Below are positions 30,125 through 41,490 of a DNA stretch of 64,000 bases, in pieces. The stretch spans positions 8,680,001 through 8,744,000 of the forward strand of contig JAHCVI010000001.1 in the NCBI GenBank assembly GCA_019096155.1. Reading direction: 5' to 3'. The notes beneath the pieces are model-generated. The model was not told the origin of the DNA. It searched no databases and saw nothing but the letters and a program-made list of their open reading frames with translations. The position numbers and the translations under genes are program-made. This DNA is from Staphylotrichum longicolle. Taxonomy: Eukaryota > Ascomycota > Sordariomycetes > Sordariales > Chaetomiaceae. The stretch's first letter is position 1. Each line of letters begins with the position of its first letter.

Positions 30125-32686
30125 ATGGCCAGCGCCAGCCTGCAGGTCCGAAACCCGGACTTTACTTCATCAAAACAAAAGGCGATCGAAGATGCGAAAA
30201 AGATGCAGGTCATTGTCGAGGAGGAATGCAACAAGGCAGGAAAGGATGTCCCACCTTACCTGCTCCAAGAGTTGATCGGGAAAGGGAACTACGGTCGGGT
30301 CTACAAGGCCACCGACCTCAAGACGAAGTCAGTCGTCGCCGTCAAAATCATCAACATCGAAGAAGGCGACACGTTGAACCCCAAGCTCGCCGATACATAC
30401 AGCGAGTTCATGAAAGAATTCTCCACTCTTCAACTTCTTAGCGACAGCGGGGCGAGAAACATCAATCTCACCCTCGACGTGCTCCCGGTCGGTCAGGCCA
30501 TGTGGATGGTCACCGAGTACTGCGCCGGAGGCAGCGTGGCAACTCTGATGAAACCGACCGCGCCGGGTGGGCTGCAAGAGAAATGGATCATCCCAATTCT
30601 GCGAGAGGTGGCCGAGGCCATCTACTGGGTCCACAAGGAGGGCATCATTCACCGAGACATCAAGTGTGCCAACGTCTTGGTTACCGAGGCCGGCAGTGTC
30701 CAGCTCTGCGATTTTGGCGTGGCCGGCATTGTCGAGTCCAAGCTGGACAAGCGCACCACCTTCATCGGGACGCTCAACTGGATGGCGCCTGAGCTCTTCG
30801 ACCCCGAACCTTCGTACAGCACGCCAGTCGATATCTGGGCTTTCGGCTCGCTGGTTTACGAGCTCGCATCCGGTCTCCCCCCCAACGTCATGGCGGGATT
30901 CAACATACATCAGCTGGGCCAGTACATCAAGCATCACGCCCCGCGTCTCGAGGGTGACCAGTACTCGGATAACATAAAGGATCTGGTGGCATTCTGCCTC
31001 ATTGAGGATCCAGCGAAGCGGCCAACCATCCAAGAAATTCAGCGACACCCGTACATTGCCGGCACCGCCGAGTCATACCCAACGTCGTCTCTCGCGAACC
31101 TGGTCAAGGCGTACAAGCTCTGGGAGGGGCAAGGTGGTATCAGAAGGTCGTTGTTCGCTCCAGTCGGTGTGCAAGGCCCATCCGACTACGAATCGTCCAT
31201 GCCCAGCGACGAGTGGAACTTCAGCACTACGGTTGACTTTGACCGGCAGGTCATGAACACGGATGCTCAAGCCGTCTTTGATGTCTATGGGTCCAACGTC
31301 GACTTTGAGATCAATGAACAGACCTCACGTCCGGCGAAGCCAAAGAACCGCAGGCGTCTCCCTCCCCAGCTCCAACCACAGCATACGGCGCCCCTCGAGA
31401 AGGTATTCGACCCCAACACCATCTCCAATTACGAAGACAACTCCCGCGCCTACTACGGCAAGGCGCCGCCGCCGCCGATGACGACCAACTCAGACCTCCC
31501 TCTTCGAGACGACTCACTTCACTCGACCCTCCGCGAGTCTCTTATCGATCTCGACATGTCCCTCCATGACGGCGGCGACCTCTCCCAGTTTGTCGACATG
31601 GAAACCATCCGGGCCGGGCTGCGTGCCCCGAGCGAACCCGACTACGACGAAGTCACCGACTTCAGTAAACCACCCCTGAGCGATCCCGCCGATTTCAACC
31701 CCAACCGCCGCACGCAGGACTGGAAGTTCCCAACCATGGCGCCTCCGGCGTCGGCCAACCCGGAAATGTCTCGGTTCCCGTTCCACGAGGAGCGATCCGA
31801 CTTCAGCGCCCGTCCCCCGCTGATTCACCATCCCACGGACCCCATCGGTCTCCTCCCAGAGCCGTACGACCTCGCGCCACCGCCATCCTTTGACAACCGC
31901 GCATCGGTCGGCAGCCTCATCGATCTCGACGAGAGCCTCGCCATGCCGGACCCTCCGCGGCCGTCGACGGCCAACTCGGACGTCGCCTCGGTGACCGGCT
32001 CAGACATTGGCGCCGCGAACCCCTTCGACCTGGAGCGGCACGCTTCCCTGTATCAACCCACCCCGTTCGGCATCCGCGAGCCCTCCATCTACATCTCGGA
32101 CGACAGCGACTTTGCCCGCCTCGGCAAGCCGGCCTCCACCACCGACGGCACGCCGCCGCCGGCCGGGAGGATGCTCGACTTCACCCACCGCACCCCGAAC
32201 GGCCGCAACGGGTCCGTCTCCACCTCGCACTCCCGCTCCACCAGCTACGACGACGACAACTACTCGGTCGGCGAGTACGACGCCGACTACCTCACCATGG
32301 CCAGCAGCAGCGGCCTGTCGACGCCCATGAGCATCACGGACCGCCGCAGCCGCAGCCGCGCGCGGACCCGGGACCGGTCGCAGTCGGGCGCGAGCGTCAG
32401 CAGCATGCAGCTGAGGCATCCGAGGATCGCGGCCATGAACGGCGCGGGCGGGGAGGGCGGCATGATGGGTACGGGTGGCGGCGTGGGGGGGCTTGCTGCT
32501 GCCGCGGTCCCGCCGCCGCCGCCCTCAGCGAGGGTCATGCAGGGCGCGGCCGGGCGCGAGCAGGTGCGCGAGGAGGTGATGCGGTTGCTGGCCAACTTCT
32601 CGGAGCAGCTGGGGGCGACGAATCTGCACGTCTCGGCGCTGCCGGTGAGGAGCGGGAGGAGGGGTAGTGAGGGGTATGCTGGGTGA
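30125..32686 (+). CDS. pod-6: GCK-III/Ste20-type protein kinase POD-6 (Nak1/Kic1)
   Basis: Single exon, 853 aa. The kinase domain spans residues about 45-310: glycine loop IGKGNYGRVYKA, lysine VAVKIINIEEGD, catalytic HRDIKCANVL (about 176), DFGVAG (about 195), and activation segment TFIGTLNWMAPELF. The family-specific C-terminus ends with LLANFSEQLGATNLHV. POD-6 is the Ste20 kinase that acts with the NDR kinase COT-1 in the RAM/MOR network controlling tip growth and septation. The middle is Pro/Ser-rich and probably disordered. ATG 30125 is the only start placing a short lead before the kinase domain. The upstream region has a spliced ORF, suggesting a leader intron. Confidence 0.93.
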   Translation: MASASLQVRNPDFTSSKQKAIEDAKKMQVIVEEECNKAGKDVPPYLLQELIGKGNYGRVYKATDLKTKSVVAVKIINIEEGDTLNPKLADTYSEFMKEFSTLQLLSDSGARNINLTLDVLPVGQAMWMVTEYCAGGSVATLMKPTAPGGLQEKWIIPILREVAEAIYWVHKEGIIHRDIKCANVLVTEAGSVQLCDFGVAGIVESKLDKRTTFIGTLNWMAPELFDPEPSYSTPVDIWAFGSLVYELASGLPPNVMAGFNIHQLGQYIKHHAPRLEGDQYSDNIKDLVAFCLIEDPAKRPTIQEIQRHPYIAGTAESYPTSSLANLVKAYKLWEGQGGIRRSLFAPVGVQGPSDYESSMPSDEWNFSTTVDFDRQVMNTDAQAVFDVYGSNVDFEINEQTSRPAKPKNRRRLPPQLQPQHTAPLEKVFDPNTISNYEDNSRAYYGKAPPPPMTTNSDLPLRDDSLHSTLRESLIDLDMSLHDGGDLSQFVDMETIRAGLRAPSEPDYDEVTDFSKPPLSDPADFNPNRRTQDWKFPTMAPPASANPEMSRFPFHEERSDFSARPPLIHHPTDPIGLLPEPYDLAPPPSFDNRASVGSLIDLDESLAMPDPPRPSTANSDVASVTGSDIGAANPFDLERHASLYQPTPFGIREPSIYISDDSDFARLGKPASTTDGTPPPAGRMLDFTHRTPNGRNGSVSTSHSRSTSYDDDNYSVGEYDADYLTMASSSGLSTPMSITDRRSRSRARTRDRSQSGASVSSMQLRHPRIAAMNGAGGEGGMMGTGGGVGGLAAAAVPPPPPSARVMQGAAGREQVREEVMRLLANFSEQLGATNLHVSALPVRSGRRGSEGYAG

Positions 32687-33314
32687 AGTGTGTGAGATGG
32701 GCTTTGGCGAAACCATTATGAGCGTTACTGGTGGAGGGGATCTAGTGGTATGTGATGGGGTTTTAACTCTTTTAGCGTTTTGCTTTGGAATGTATGAGTA
32801 TATCGGGCACAGCATGGGGGGCCAGCATGGAGTTGGGACAGGAGGCGGATTCGACATTTCATTGGCGATGGAAAGTTGCATGGTCTTGCAGAGAATTTAA
32901 ATCGGTTTAATGAACGATATATCTCTTACGTCTTCTCGTCTTCGTAAGTTGCTTTAGGCTGGTTCGTGTGAAAGCGATTTTTGGTGGATGGAGTTGGGCA
33001 TTGATATTGAAAATCTGTGACCAAATCCGAAGATGTGATAAAAATTTCTGCATGACTCAACTTACACCCCAAAAACACACATCTCACTGAACAGCATTCA
33101 AAATCTGACAGGCCGTCACATCGCTCCGCATCTGATATCCTAACGGCTACGTGCAGTCAAGTTGGCGGGCATTCCCTCGGTCCGTTTCCCTGCGCGCTGG
33201 GCCGCTGCACCGAGACATTTTCAGTTGATCTTTTGCGCTCGGTTCCTGTTTTCACCATCACTTACACACGCTCAACCCTGCCGTCTCACACACACCACGG
33301 CCCCAACCACAAGC
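32687..33314. other. Intergenic region between pod-6 and sua5
   Basis: 628 bp between tandem genes. AT-richer than the genes, with TTTAACTC and polyadenylation-like AATTTAAAT (32893) early on, and the sua5 promoter at the right. No gene seen. Confidence 0.55.
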
Positions 33315-34668
33315 ATGAAAACCCGGATCCTCAAAGTCCCCCTGGCCGACGGCGATGAATCCGCCCTCGGCCACTGGGCCGCCACGCACCCCGATGGCAC
33401 GCCGGACCTGACCACCTGGACGGTCCCGGACTCCCCGTCCTCGGCCGTGTTGGCGCCCCTCCACGAGGCCGCGCACCTCCTCCGCACCACCGACGTGCCC
33501 GTCGCCTTCCCCACCGAGACCGTCTACGGCCTCGGCGCCGACGCCACCCGCTCCGCCGCTGTGCGCGGCATCTACTCGGCCAAGGGCCGCCCCTCGGACA
33601 ACCCCCTCATCGTGCACGTCAGCGACCTCGCCATGCTCCGCCGGCTGCTCTCCCCTCCTTCTTCTCCCCAACAAGAACAACAGCAACAACAACCACCAGC
33701 ACCACAACTACCGTCATCATCATCGTCGTCATCAGTCCCCGTCCCAACCCCCGCCGACCCCATCCCACCAATCTACCTCCCCCTCATCACCCGCTTCTGG
33801 CCGGGGCCCCTAACGATCCTCCTCCCCCTGCCCCAACCCTCCCCGCTCCCCCGAAGTCACCGCCACCCTCCCCACCTTCGGCGCGCGCATGCCCGCCTCC
33901 CCGCTGGCACGCACCCTCATCGCCCTGACCGCCGCGCCCCTCGCCGCGCCCTCCGCCAACGCGTCCACCCGCCCCTCGCCCACCGCGGCGCAGCACGTGC
34001 GGGAGGACCTGCAGGGCCGCATCGAGCTCGTGCTCGACGGGGGCAGCTGCGCCGTCGGCGTGGAGAGCACCGTCGTGGACGGGCTGTGCGACCCGCCCGT
34101 GGTGCTGCGCCCGGGCGGCGTGGGGATCGAGGAGCTGAGGCGGGTCGGCGGCGGTGGGAGCGGGTGCAGAAGGCGTATCGGGACGAGCACCACGCGGGCG
34201 AGATGGAGGGGGCGCGCGCGGCGCCGGGGATGAAGTATAAGCATTATAGTCCCGAGGGTGGTTTTGTTTGAGGCCGCGGGTGCGGCTGGGTCAAAAAAGG
34301 TGGAGGGGCTGGCAGGGAAGGGGGCGACGGTGGGGGTTGTGAGGACGGGGGGTTGGCCTGTTGCTGCGGGGATGGAGTGTTCTGGGCTTGCGGGGAGGGG
34401 GGAAGTGGATGGGGAGGAGGGTGGGAAGGGTTTTGTGGTTGTGGAGGGGGTGTTGCGTGGGGAGAGCGGGGGAGAGACGGGGAGGCTGCTGGATGTTGAC
34501 CTGGGAGGGGATGTGAAAGGGGTGGCGCATGGGTTGTTTGCGGCGCTGCGGGAGCTGGATAGGCTCGGTGCGGATGTCATTCTTGTGGAAGGGGTCAGTG
34601 ATGGGGACGATATCGCGGCGGCGGTCATGAACAGGCTCAGGAAGGCGGCATCGGAAATCAGGGCTTAG
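33315..34668 (+). CDS. sua5: Threonylcarbamoyl-AMP synthase Sua5 (YrdC domain), frame disrupted
   Basis: About 450 aa over one exon. The YrdC domain has PVAFPTETVYGLGADATRS (residues about 61-79), KGRPSDNPLIVHV, FWPGPLTILLP, and APSANASTRPSPTAAQHV with VGVESTVVDGL. The C-terminal Sua5 domain follows (KYKHYSPEG, then VVLFEA to the end). The enzyme makes threonylcarbamoyl-AMP from threonine, bicarbonate and ATP for t6A37 of ANN-decoding tRNAs. A Gln/Ser/Pro insert of about 40 residues (33658-33770) lies inside the YrdC fold. Frame changes at about 33,850 (C5 run), 34,157 and 34,256 must be repaired to read the conserved blocks through. ATG 33315 gives MKTRILKV, a normal Sua5 start. Confidence 0.9.
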
Positions 34669-34787
34669 ATAGACGCATTGCATTAGACGGCCCCTCGGAG
34701 GGGTCCATGGATTCATTGAACGTTTTTCTACTACCGGATGATACGTGTGACCCAAGCCAAGACTCTCAAACCCCCAGCTCTCTCCCT

Positions 34788-35553
34788 TCACAACCCCTGC
34801 CGCAACCAGTCCGTCAGCTTCGCCTTGCCTAGTTGCGCCAGGTTGTTGACGCCCTGCTCGCTGAAGGGGTCGATGCGGCTCAGGTTGACGTCCTGCGACG
34901 GCGCCTTGCTGCACCGCTGGACGATGATGGTGGGGTCTGTCTCGAGCACGACGCCGTCGTCGCAGATCTCGTCGATGGCCAGCGACACCAGGTCGTAGTT
35001 CTCGATGATGGTGCGCTTGTCGACCGACTGCTTGAACAGCAGGTGCAGGCTGTCGCGCAGGGCCAGCAGCACGTTGTAGAGCAGAATCTCATTGTCGTCG
35101 ACGCTGCCGACCACGTACAGGGCCACGTCCGACTCCATCTTGTACAGCACGATGCGGTTGTCGTAGAGCAGGATGTCGCCCGTCTGCTTGGCAGTCTTTG
35201 CGAGAAGCCCCTTCTCAAAGCGGGTCTGGGAGGTCTTGTCCGAGTAGGGGTTCTGGGAGGAGCTGGTCGGGGCTGCGCGGGTCAGTACGTGACTTGGGAG
35301 TCTTGTGGAGGGCGCCCTGTGCAGGCATCGGGTCTCGTACCGGCTCCGGCTGGGTGGGCTGCGGCCTGGTGCGGCGGGGCGTAGTACTTTGTGAATATCC
35401 GCGACCCGTCCTCGCTGGAGAGAATCACTGATGTGGTGTCATGTCAGCCGTGGTTGGGTGCTATAGCGCAAGCTGGAGTCGCAATGACACTTGGGACACT
35501 TGGGACACTTGTAGGAAAGACTCACAGATAGCGTTGACGCTGTACAGCGACAT
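34788..35553 (-). CDS. ret3: Coatomer zeta subunit (COPI, Ret3)
   Basis: CDS complement(join(34788..35272,35341..35427,35526..35553)), 199 aa. Exon 1 encodes MSLYSVNAI; splicing gives MSLYSVNAILILSSEDGSR, the clathrin-adaptor small-chain fold start. Exon 3 continues with GDILLYDNRIVLYKMESDV, YVVGSVDDNEILLYNVLLAL and ICDDGVVLETDP, matching zeta-COP. It pairs with gamma-COP in the F-subcomplex of COPI coats for Golgi-to-ER traffic. Introns 35428-35525 and 35273-35340 are GT-AG with correct phase. Convergent with sua5 (119 bp gap) and divergent from mcm4. Confidence 0.94.
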
Positions 35554-36057
35554 TCCTGGCGACATGTTGGCGGTGTTTGTGGGTCCCCAGACTCGTGATA
35601 TATTCGTCAACACAGTCGCTGCTTCGGTGGGCGCAATTGCGGCCGGGTATCGTGGTCTCAGGGGCGGTCGTGGGGATATTGTGTTTGGGTGCTCTGTGCT
35701 CTGTGCTCTGCTCTGGCGCCGCTCCGAGTTGTGGGGTGAAGCCGTCGCTGTGATGTGGCTTGAGCTTGAATCCGCCCCACAACAAGCGGTACGTACCGGG
35801 ACAGGGGTTTTAATGGGCATTCCGCGCGTGCCCCTGTTGACGCGTAAAGTGGTTGGGTCAAACGCGATCTTTCGCGTGTCTCCTTTTTTCGTTGCTGCCC
35901 ACCTTCCAATTCCACCACCTGCTTCCCACTCCCTGCGCTCTGTCAACACCTCATCCACCCCGCCTCCCACAACACCCAATACCCAACACCCAACCCGACA
36001 ATCAACACCCCATTGCCGCCCTTCTTCAATCCACAAGTTAGGAACACCGCGGCAGCG
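35554..36057. promoter_or_regulatory. Divergent promoter region ret3 / mcm4
   Basis: 504 bp shared by two genes. Contains a cell-cycle-type motif cluster 180-220 bp before the mcm4 ATG. No additional gene. Confidence 0.6.
35839..35877 (+). promoter_or_regulatory. MBF/E2F-like motif cluster upstream of mcm4
   Basis: GACGCGTAAA at 35839-35848 contains a perfect ACGCGT MluI cell-cycle box. It is followed by AACGCGATC (35861-35869) and TTTCGCGTG (35870-35878). MBF (Mbp1-Swi6 type) sites of this form drive G1/S expression of MCM and other replication genes in yeasts; function here is inferred. Confidence 0.6.
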
Positions 36058-39000
36058 ATGTCGTCGCCTTCAAAGAGATCAACACGCAGTGCTGCGACCC
36101 CTGGGCGGGCCGCGCGCAGCTCCCAGCAACCGAGCAGCCCCGCGCCCGGTCCCTCCAACGCTGCCCAGCGGACACCCCGCCAGACCCGGGCCTCGCAACT
36201 GGCTTCCAGCCCGCTGTTCTACCAGTCTTCATCCCCCGCTCCGGGCGCCGACAGGGCCTCCTCTCCCTTGCGCCAGCAAACAGAGACCCAGAGCACCGGC
36301 GACAGGACTCCCCGCGCGAGCGGCCAGCTGATCGGAGGTGAGCCTTCCCCTCGTCGCACACAAAGTCGCATCAACTGACCACAGCAGACTCGTCCCCCAT
36401 TCGCTACGACCCCAGCTCCAGCCCCGGCCACCAGCTCTCTCAGCAGTCCAACATCCACAGCGACAGCAGCGCGCTCTTTGTGAGCTCACAGAGGTCGACC
36501 AACCTTCGGTCACACCGCGGAGATATCAACCCGGAAGCCATCCGGACGCCCCGGGTGCCGCGCCGCATTGTCTTGGATGACGCTGGCCGCGTCGTCCGCG
36601 ACGGCTCCGCTCTCGGGTCCGATGCCGCCTCCTTTGCGAACAACAACCCCCATACCTCGGAAGCCGACGCCCTCGGCGGCCCGAGCCAGAGCTTGGTTTG
36701 GGGTACCACCGTATCCCTCGAGGATTCGTTCGCCTCGTTCAGGGACTTCCTCAAGAACTTTACTAGAAAGTACCGCATGTGGGCCGATGGCGCTACCGAG
36801 GACGAGACCAACGCAAATTCCGAGGCCGATTCCAAGACATACTGGGAAGCCATGGAGAACATGTTGCTGCTCGGCACCAACAAGCTGTATCTGGATCTCC
36901 GCGACCTCAAGGCATACCCGCGCACCGTGAAGCTGTGGCACCAGTGCCAGGCCTACCCGACGGAAATCATCCCCGTCATGGACCAGTGCGTCCATGACTG
37001 CATGATTGAGCTTGCGCAGGCCGAGATGGCGAGCCAGAGGGCAGCCTCGCACAACGCGTCTGCGCCCAATGCGCCCACGGCCTCTCAGAGCTCTGAGATC
37101 GCCTTTCCCAGCTCGGACCGCGGCGAGGAGCCCTCCACACCCCGGCCTGCGCAGCGAGAGCAGATGACTCTCGAGGACCAGGTCATGAAGCAGCAGTACT
37201 TGGTTCGCCCGTGGGGCTGTGACAAGTCGGTCAACTTGCGAGACCTGAACCCCTCCGACATGGACAAGCTCATCTCCATCAAGGGTCTCGTCATCCGCGC
37301 CACGCCTGTCATCCCCGACATGAAGCAGGCTTTCTTCAAGTGCGGCGTCTGTGGGCATTCCGTCTCCGTCGAGCTGGACCGCGGCAAGATCCGCGAGCCC
37401 ACAATCTGCCCTCGCGCCCGCTGCAAGCAGAGCAACTCGATGCAGATCATCCATAACCGCTGCCTGTTCGAGGACAAGCAGGTCATCAAGCTGCAGGAGA
37501 CTCCCGACGCCGTGCCCGCCGGCCAGACGCCCCACTCCGTGTCCGTCTGCGTCTACAACGAGCTAGTCGACTTTTGCAAGGCCGGTGACCGGGTAGAGCT
37601 TACGGGCATCTACAAGGTCACGCCGGTGCGTGTCAACCCGCGCATGAGGACGGTCAAGAGCGTCCACAAGACCTATGTCGATGTGGTGCACGTGCAAAAG
37701 GTCGACAGGAAGAGGATGGGCGCGGATCCGTCCACTCTCGATCTCGCCGAGGAAGAAGAGGCGCACGTCAGCGGCCAGAGTCTCGACGAGATCAAGAAGG
37801 TCACGCCCGCCGAGGAGGAAAAGATCAAGGCAACGGCCGCTCGCGCCGACATCTACGATCTCCTCTCCCGGTCCCTTGCGCCCTCAATCTACGAAATGGA
37901 CGACGTCAAGAAGGGCATCCTCCTGCAGCTCTTTGGCGGCACCAACAAGACGTTCGAGAAAGGAGCAAGCCCCAAGTACCGCGGAGACATCAACGTCCTG
38001 CTCTGCGGCGACCCGTCGACATCCAAGTCGCAGATCCTGTCGTACGTGCACCGAATCGCCCCTCGCGGCGTCTACACCAGCGGCAAGGGCTCCTCGGCTG
38101 TCGGTCTGACCGCCTACGTGACCCGCGACCCCGAGACGCGGCAACTGGTGCTTGAGTCTGGCGCGCTCGTCCTGTCCGACGGAGGCGTGTGCTGCATCGA
38201 CGAGTTCGACAAGATGAACGACTCGACGCGGTCAGTCCTGCACGAGGTGATGGAACAGCAGACCGTGTCGGTGGCCAAGGCGGGCATCATCACGACGCTC
38301 AACGCCCGGACGAGCATCCTCGCGTCCGCCAACCCCATCGGCAGTCGCTACAACCCGGACGTGTCGGTGCCGCAGAACATCGACCTTCCGCCGACCCTCC
38401 TCTCCCGTTTCGATTTGGTTTATCTCATCCTCGACCGGGTCGACGAGAAGACGGACCAGCGCCTGGCGCGCCATCTCTTGTCCATGTACCTCGAAGACAA
38501 GCCCGACTCGGCCCAAACCAACAACGACATTCTGGTAAGCCCCATACCCCTTTTCTTGCCCCCTCCCCTTTTACTCTCAACTAACCTCTCCGGTCTTCCC
38601 AGCCCATCGAGTTCCTCACCTCGTACATCTCGTACGCGCGCGCCAACGTCCACCCGACCATCTCCCCCGACGCGGGCCGCGAGCTCGTCGACGCCTACGT
38701 CGAGATGCGCAAGCTGGGCCAGGACGTGCGGTCGGCCGAGAAGCGCATCACGGCCACGACGCGGCAGCTCGAGTCCATGATCCGCCTCGCCGAGGCGCAC
38801 GCCAAGATGCGCCTGTCCGAGACGGTCACGCGCGACGACGTCAAGGAGGCCGTGCGCCTGATCCGCGCGGCGCTCAAGACGGCGGCCACGGACGCGCAGG
38901 GCCGCATCGACATGAGCCTGCTGACCGAGGGCACGAGCGCCGCCGAGAGGAAGCGCAGGGCGGACATGAAGGACGCCGTGGTGCGGCTGCTGGACGAGGC

Positions 39001-39184
39001 GACGGCGGGCGGGCAGGCGGTGCGGTTTTCCGACGTCGCGAGGAGGCTTGCCGAGGGGGCCGGAGTGCCGATCGAGCCGGGCGAGTTTGCCGAGGTGATG
39101 CGGACGCTGGAGATGGAGGGGGCGGTGATGATCAGCGGGGAGGGGCCGAGGAAGAGTGTGAGGAGAGTTACGGCGAGTGTTTGA
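36058..39184 (+). CDS. mcm4: DNA replication licensing helicase subunit Mcm4 (Cdc54)
   Basis: CDS join(36058..36337,36388..38534,38603..39184), 1002 aa. A Ser/Pro-rich N-terminal tail with SP sites, likely CDK/DDK targets, leads to DSSPIRYDPSSSP across the first splice. The zinc site is CGVCGH with CPRARC (about 411-440). The AAA core has Walker A GDPSTSKSQIL (about 634), Walker B CIDEFDKM (about 695) and arginine finger LLSRFD (about 766), followed by a winged-helix end. Both introns are GT-AG (acceptor CAGCAG at 36387; GTAAGC donor at 38535) and keep frame. Mcm4 is one of the six subunits of the CMG helicase. The coding frame is intact. Confidence 0.97.
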
Positions 39185-39381
39185 AAGCATGGGATGGATT
39201 AGAGGGGTTGGGGGAGTGCAATGGGACTAGGTTTGGGTGTATGGAGGGGCGTATCTTTTTGTTTGTTTTCAAGGGTGTTTCGTCAAACATGAACTCGCAT
39301 CAATCGCAGGGTAACTACGCAGACTAGGTATAATGATCGAACACGATTCCCAAACGCCGACCTGCCCAGTACCGAACGTCA

Positions 39382-40570
39382 TCAGATTCTGTCACTCACG
39401 CCATCACCCCCATCCGCCGCCGCAGCGACACTCCCCGTGTCCACCACCTGCGCATCCTGCGTCAAGTCTTCTCTCTGCTTCCCTTTCTCCGTGCCCGTCG
39501 ACAGCGCTGCTGCCGGAGCCTCCTCGGCAGCGGCGGTCTTGACGTCGTCGCCCACTAGCCCCTCCAGCCGCCACTCCCGCAAATCGTCCTCGGCATCGTT
39601 GAGGATCTGCCGCGCCTGCGAGGCGTGGGCATAGGCCGGGCGCACGTCCCCCGGCACGACGGGAGCGTCGTCCAGCAGCTGCAGCAGCCGCAGCCCGTGG
39701 CGGGCCAGGATGACCTGCTTCTCGGCGCGCTCAATGGTGGCGAGGAACTCGACCGTGTACGCCTCGCGGAGTTTCTGGCGTGTCTGTGTTTGTCTCGTCA
39801 GTCACCGAAACCCACACCCACGCCAAAGACCAAGCTTATAGGAGAAACCAAAATATTCTGAAAAACTCACCACATTCCCCAACTGCGCCTCCGCCACCAG
39901 GTTCTCCGCCTCGGCCCTCACCAGCTCCTGCTCCAGCGTCACCAGCCTCGTGCTCTGCGGCTCCTTGCTCTTCACCTTCTGGATCTCGTCGGCAATCTTC
40001 CTCTTCCCGTCCCGGCTCGGCTGCACGCTCTTCTCGGTATTCCGCACCACCTTCAAGACGCCCCGGCTCTCGTCCAGCCTGCCCGCGTACACCTCCTCCT
40101 GCTCGCCCAGCTCCGACAGCAGCACGCCGACCTTGTCGCTCACGTCCGACACGGCGTCGTCGCCCGTCGCCTCGCCCCACTCCGAGAGCTGCGTCGCGAT
40201 GGAGACGCGCTCGCGCGCGGCCGTCTCGTGCGCCGACACCAGGCTGTTGGCCGACTTGATGAGGCGGTAGAGCCGCTTCGACAGCTCGGGCTGCGTCGTG
40301 CCGCGCAACGAGGTGAAGGAGAAGGGCTTGCGAGCATGGTGGCCGCCGCCGCCGGCGCCCGCCGTGGCGTGGGACGAGGCCGTGGTGCCGCCCGTGGAGG
40401 AGCGGTTGGAGGAGCGGATCGAGAGGGCGCGGTTCCTGAGAAGAAAGGAGGGGTGATTGTCAGTTAGGAGAGGGGGAGAGGGTTGGGGAGGGAGAGGGCT
40501 GTGGTGTAGGTGGTATGTACCGCTGGGATGAGAGCGAGAAGCGGGTTGCTTCGGTGCTGCGGCGCGACAT
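39382..40570 (-). CDS. Divergent eisosome protein, Pil1/Lsp1 paralogue (PilB-like)
   Basis: CDS complement(join(39382..39783,39871..40435,40521..40570)), 338 aa. Splicing gives MSRRSTEATRFSLSSQRNRALS. The Pil1 core is recognisable but diverged: LSKRLYRLIKSANSLVSAHE, SDVSDKVGVLLSELGEQEE, KSVQPSRDGKRKIADEI, LEQELVRAEAENLVAEAQLG, ILARHGLRLLQLLDDAPVVPGDVRPAY. It lacks the MHRTYS start of the main Pil1 and carries a Gly/His-rich segment near residues 30-45. The final 60 residues are Ala/Glu-rich and unrelated to Pil1. Likely the second eisosome paralogue (Aspergillus PilB type or a stage-specific form). Convergent with mcm4 (197 bp gap). The coding frame is intact. Confidence 0.88.
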
Positions 40571-41490
40571 CGTCGGGTGGCGGTGGACAACGGGGTATCG
40601 TAGGATGTGTAAGGGGGTGGACTCACAACATGATGACTTATCTTTGGGGCAGTCCTAGGTAGGGAGTATTCCTTGGGTCTAAGGTAAAGAGCTTTGGGTG
40701 AGTTGGGCAAGTGGGAGCACCAGGAGGCGTGTCTTGCTCCTTCCCTGGTTCTTAAAGAAGTGATATGAGGCAGGGACGTAAGGCAGGCGCAGGAGAAATG
40801 CAGGTCTTCTTCCGAGTCTGGACTCGGTAGCTTCGGTACGGGGTTTGATATGCAGTTTACGTCGTCAAAGCCTCACGTCGTCAAAGCCTCAGGTCGTCGT
40901 GTGTCGGGAGCTGGGCTGCCCGTGGTAATTGCTTGTAAGAACACGGAACCTGCTGCTTGGTCGATTCGAGCTCTCGACTGCTTCTTGTCAACTTCTTTTG
41001 GCCCTTTCGCAAGAAAGAAGCCACGCGCATCCTCCACGATTCCGCCATCCCAACCCCCGACGTAATTTTTCCCCCCGTCGTCCAGTCCTGGACTCTTTGA
41101 GCCAGCGCTTGCTCGTCATGGGATGATCGCATCGCTGCAGTGACGTCATTCTTCGAGCTCGCCCGTTCTGCCCCACCATCCCACCACAAACCATCCACAT
41201 CCCATACAGCCTCTCGTCTTGTTGCAGGCTCGATGCATGTGATAAGAAATGGGATCAATTGATATCATGAGTTGTCCATGATCATTACCACTATGCCCGC
41301 CCATTGTCATGCCCATAACTCCAAGCGCCGGAATAGCCTCCAGATATTCAAACCCTTGCCCATAAATGATGCCCTCACAGCCCTTCTAGAATTCCGTTGT
41401 AAAAGACACCATGCAAATCCCTATGTCGTGCTCTCTATGCCGTCCTCTTCCAACACCTCTACCGAGAACGCCCACTTCCCATCCGCACAT
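40571..41490. other. Intergenic region upstream of the eisosome paralogue
   Basis: About 920 bp with a 16-nt direct repeat (see separate entry). Overlapping open frames of 60-125 codons on both strands have no supporting feature. No tRNA or mobile element found. Confidence 0.5.
40858..40891. repeat. 16-nt direct repeat, two copies
   Basis: ACGTCGTCAAAGCCTC occurs twice in tandem (about 40859-40874 and 40875-40890), followed by a third partial GGTCGTCG. Confidence 0.85.
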
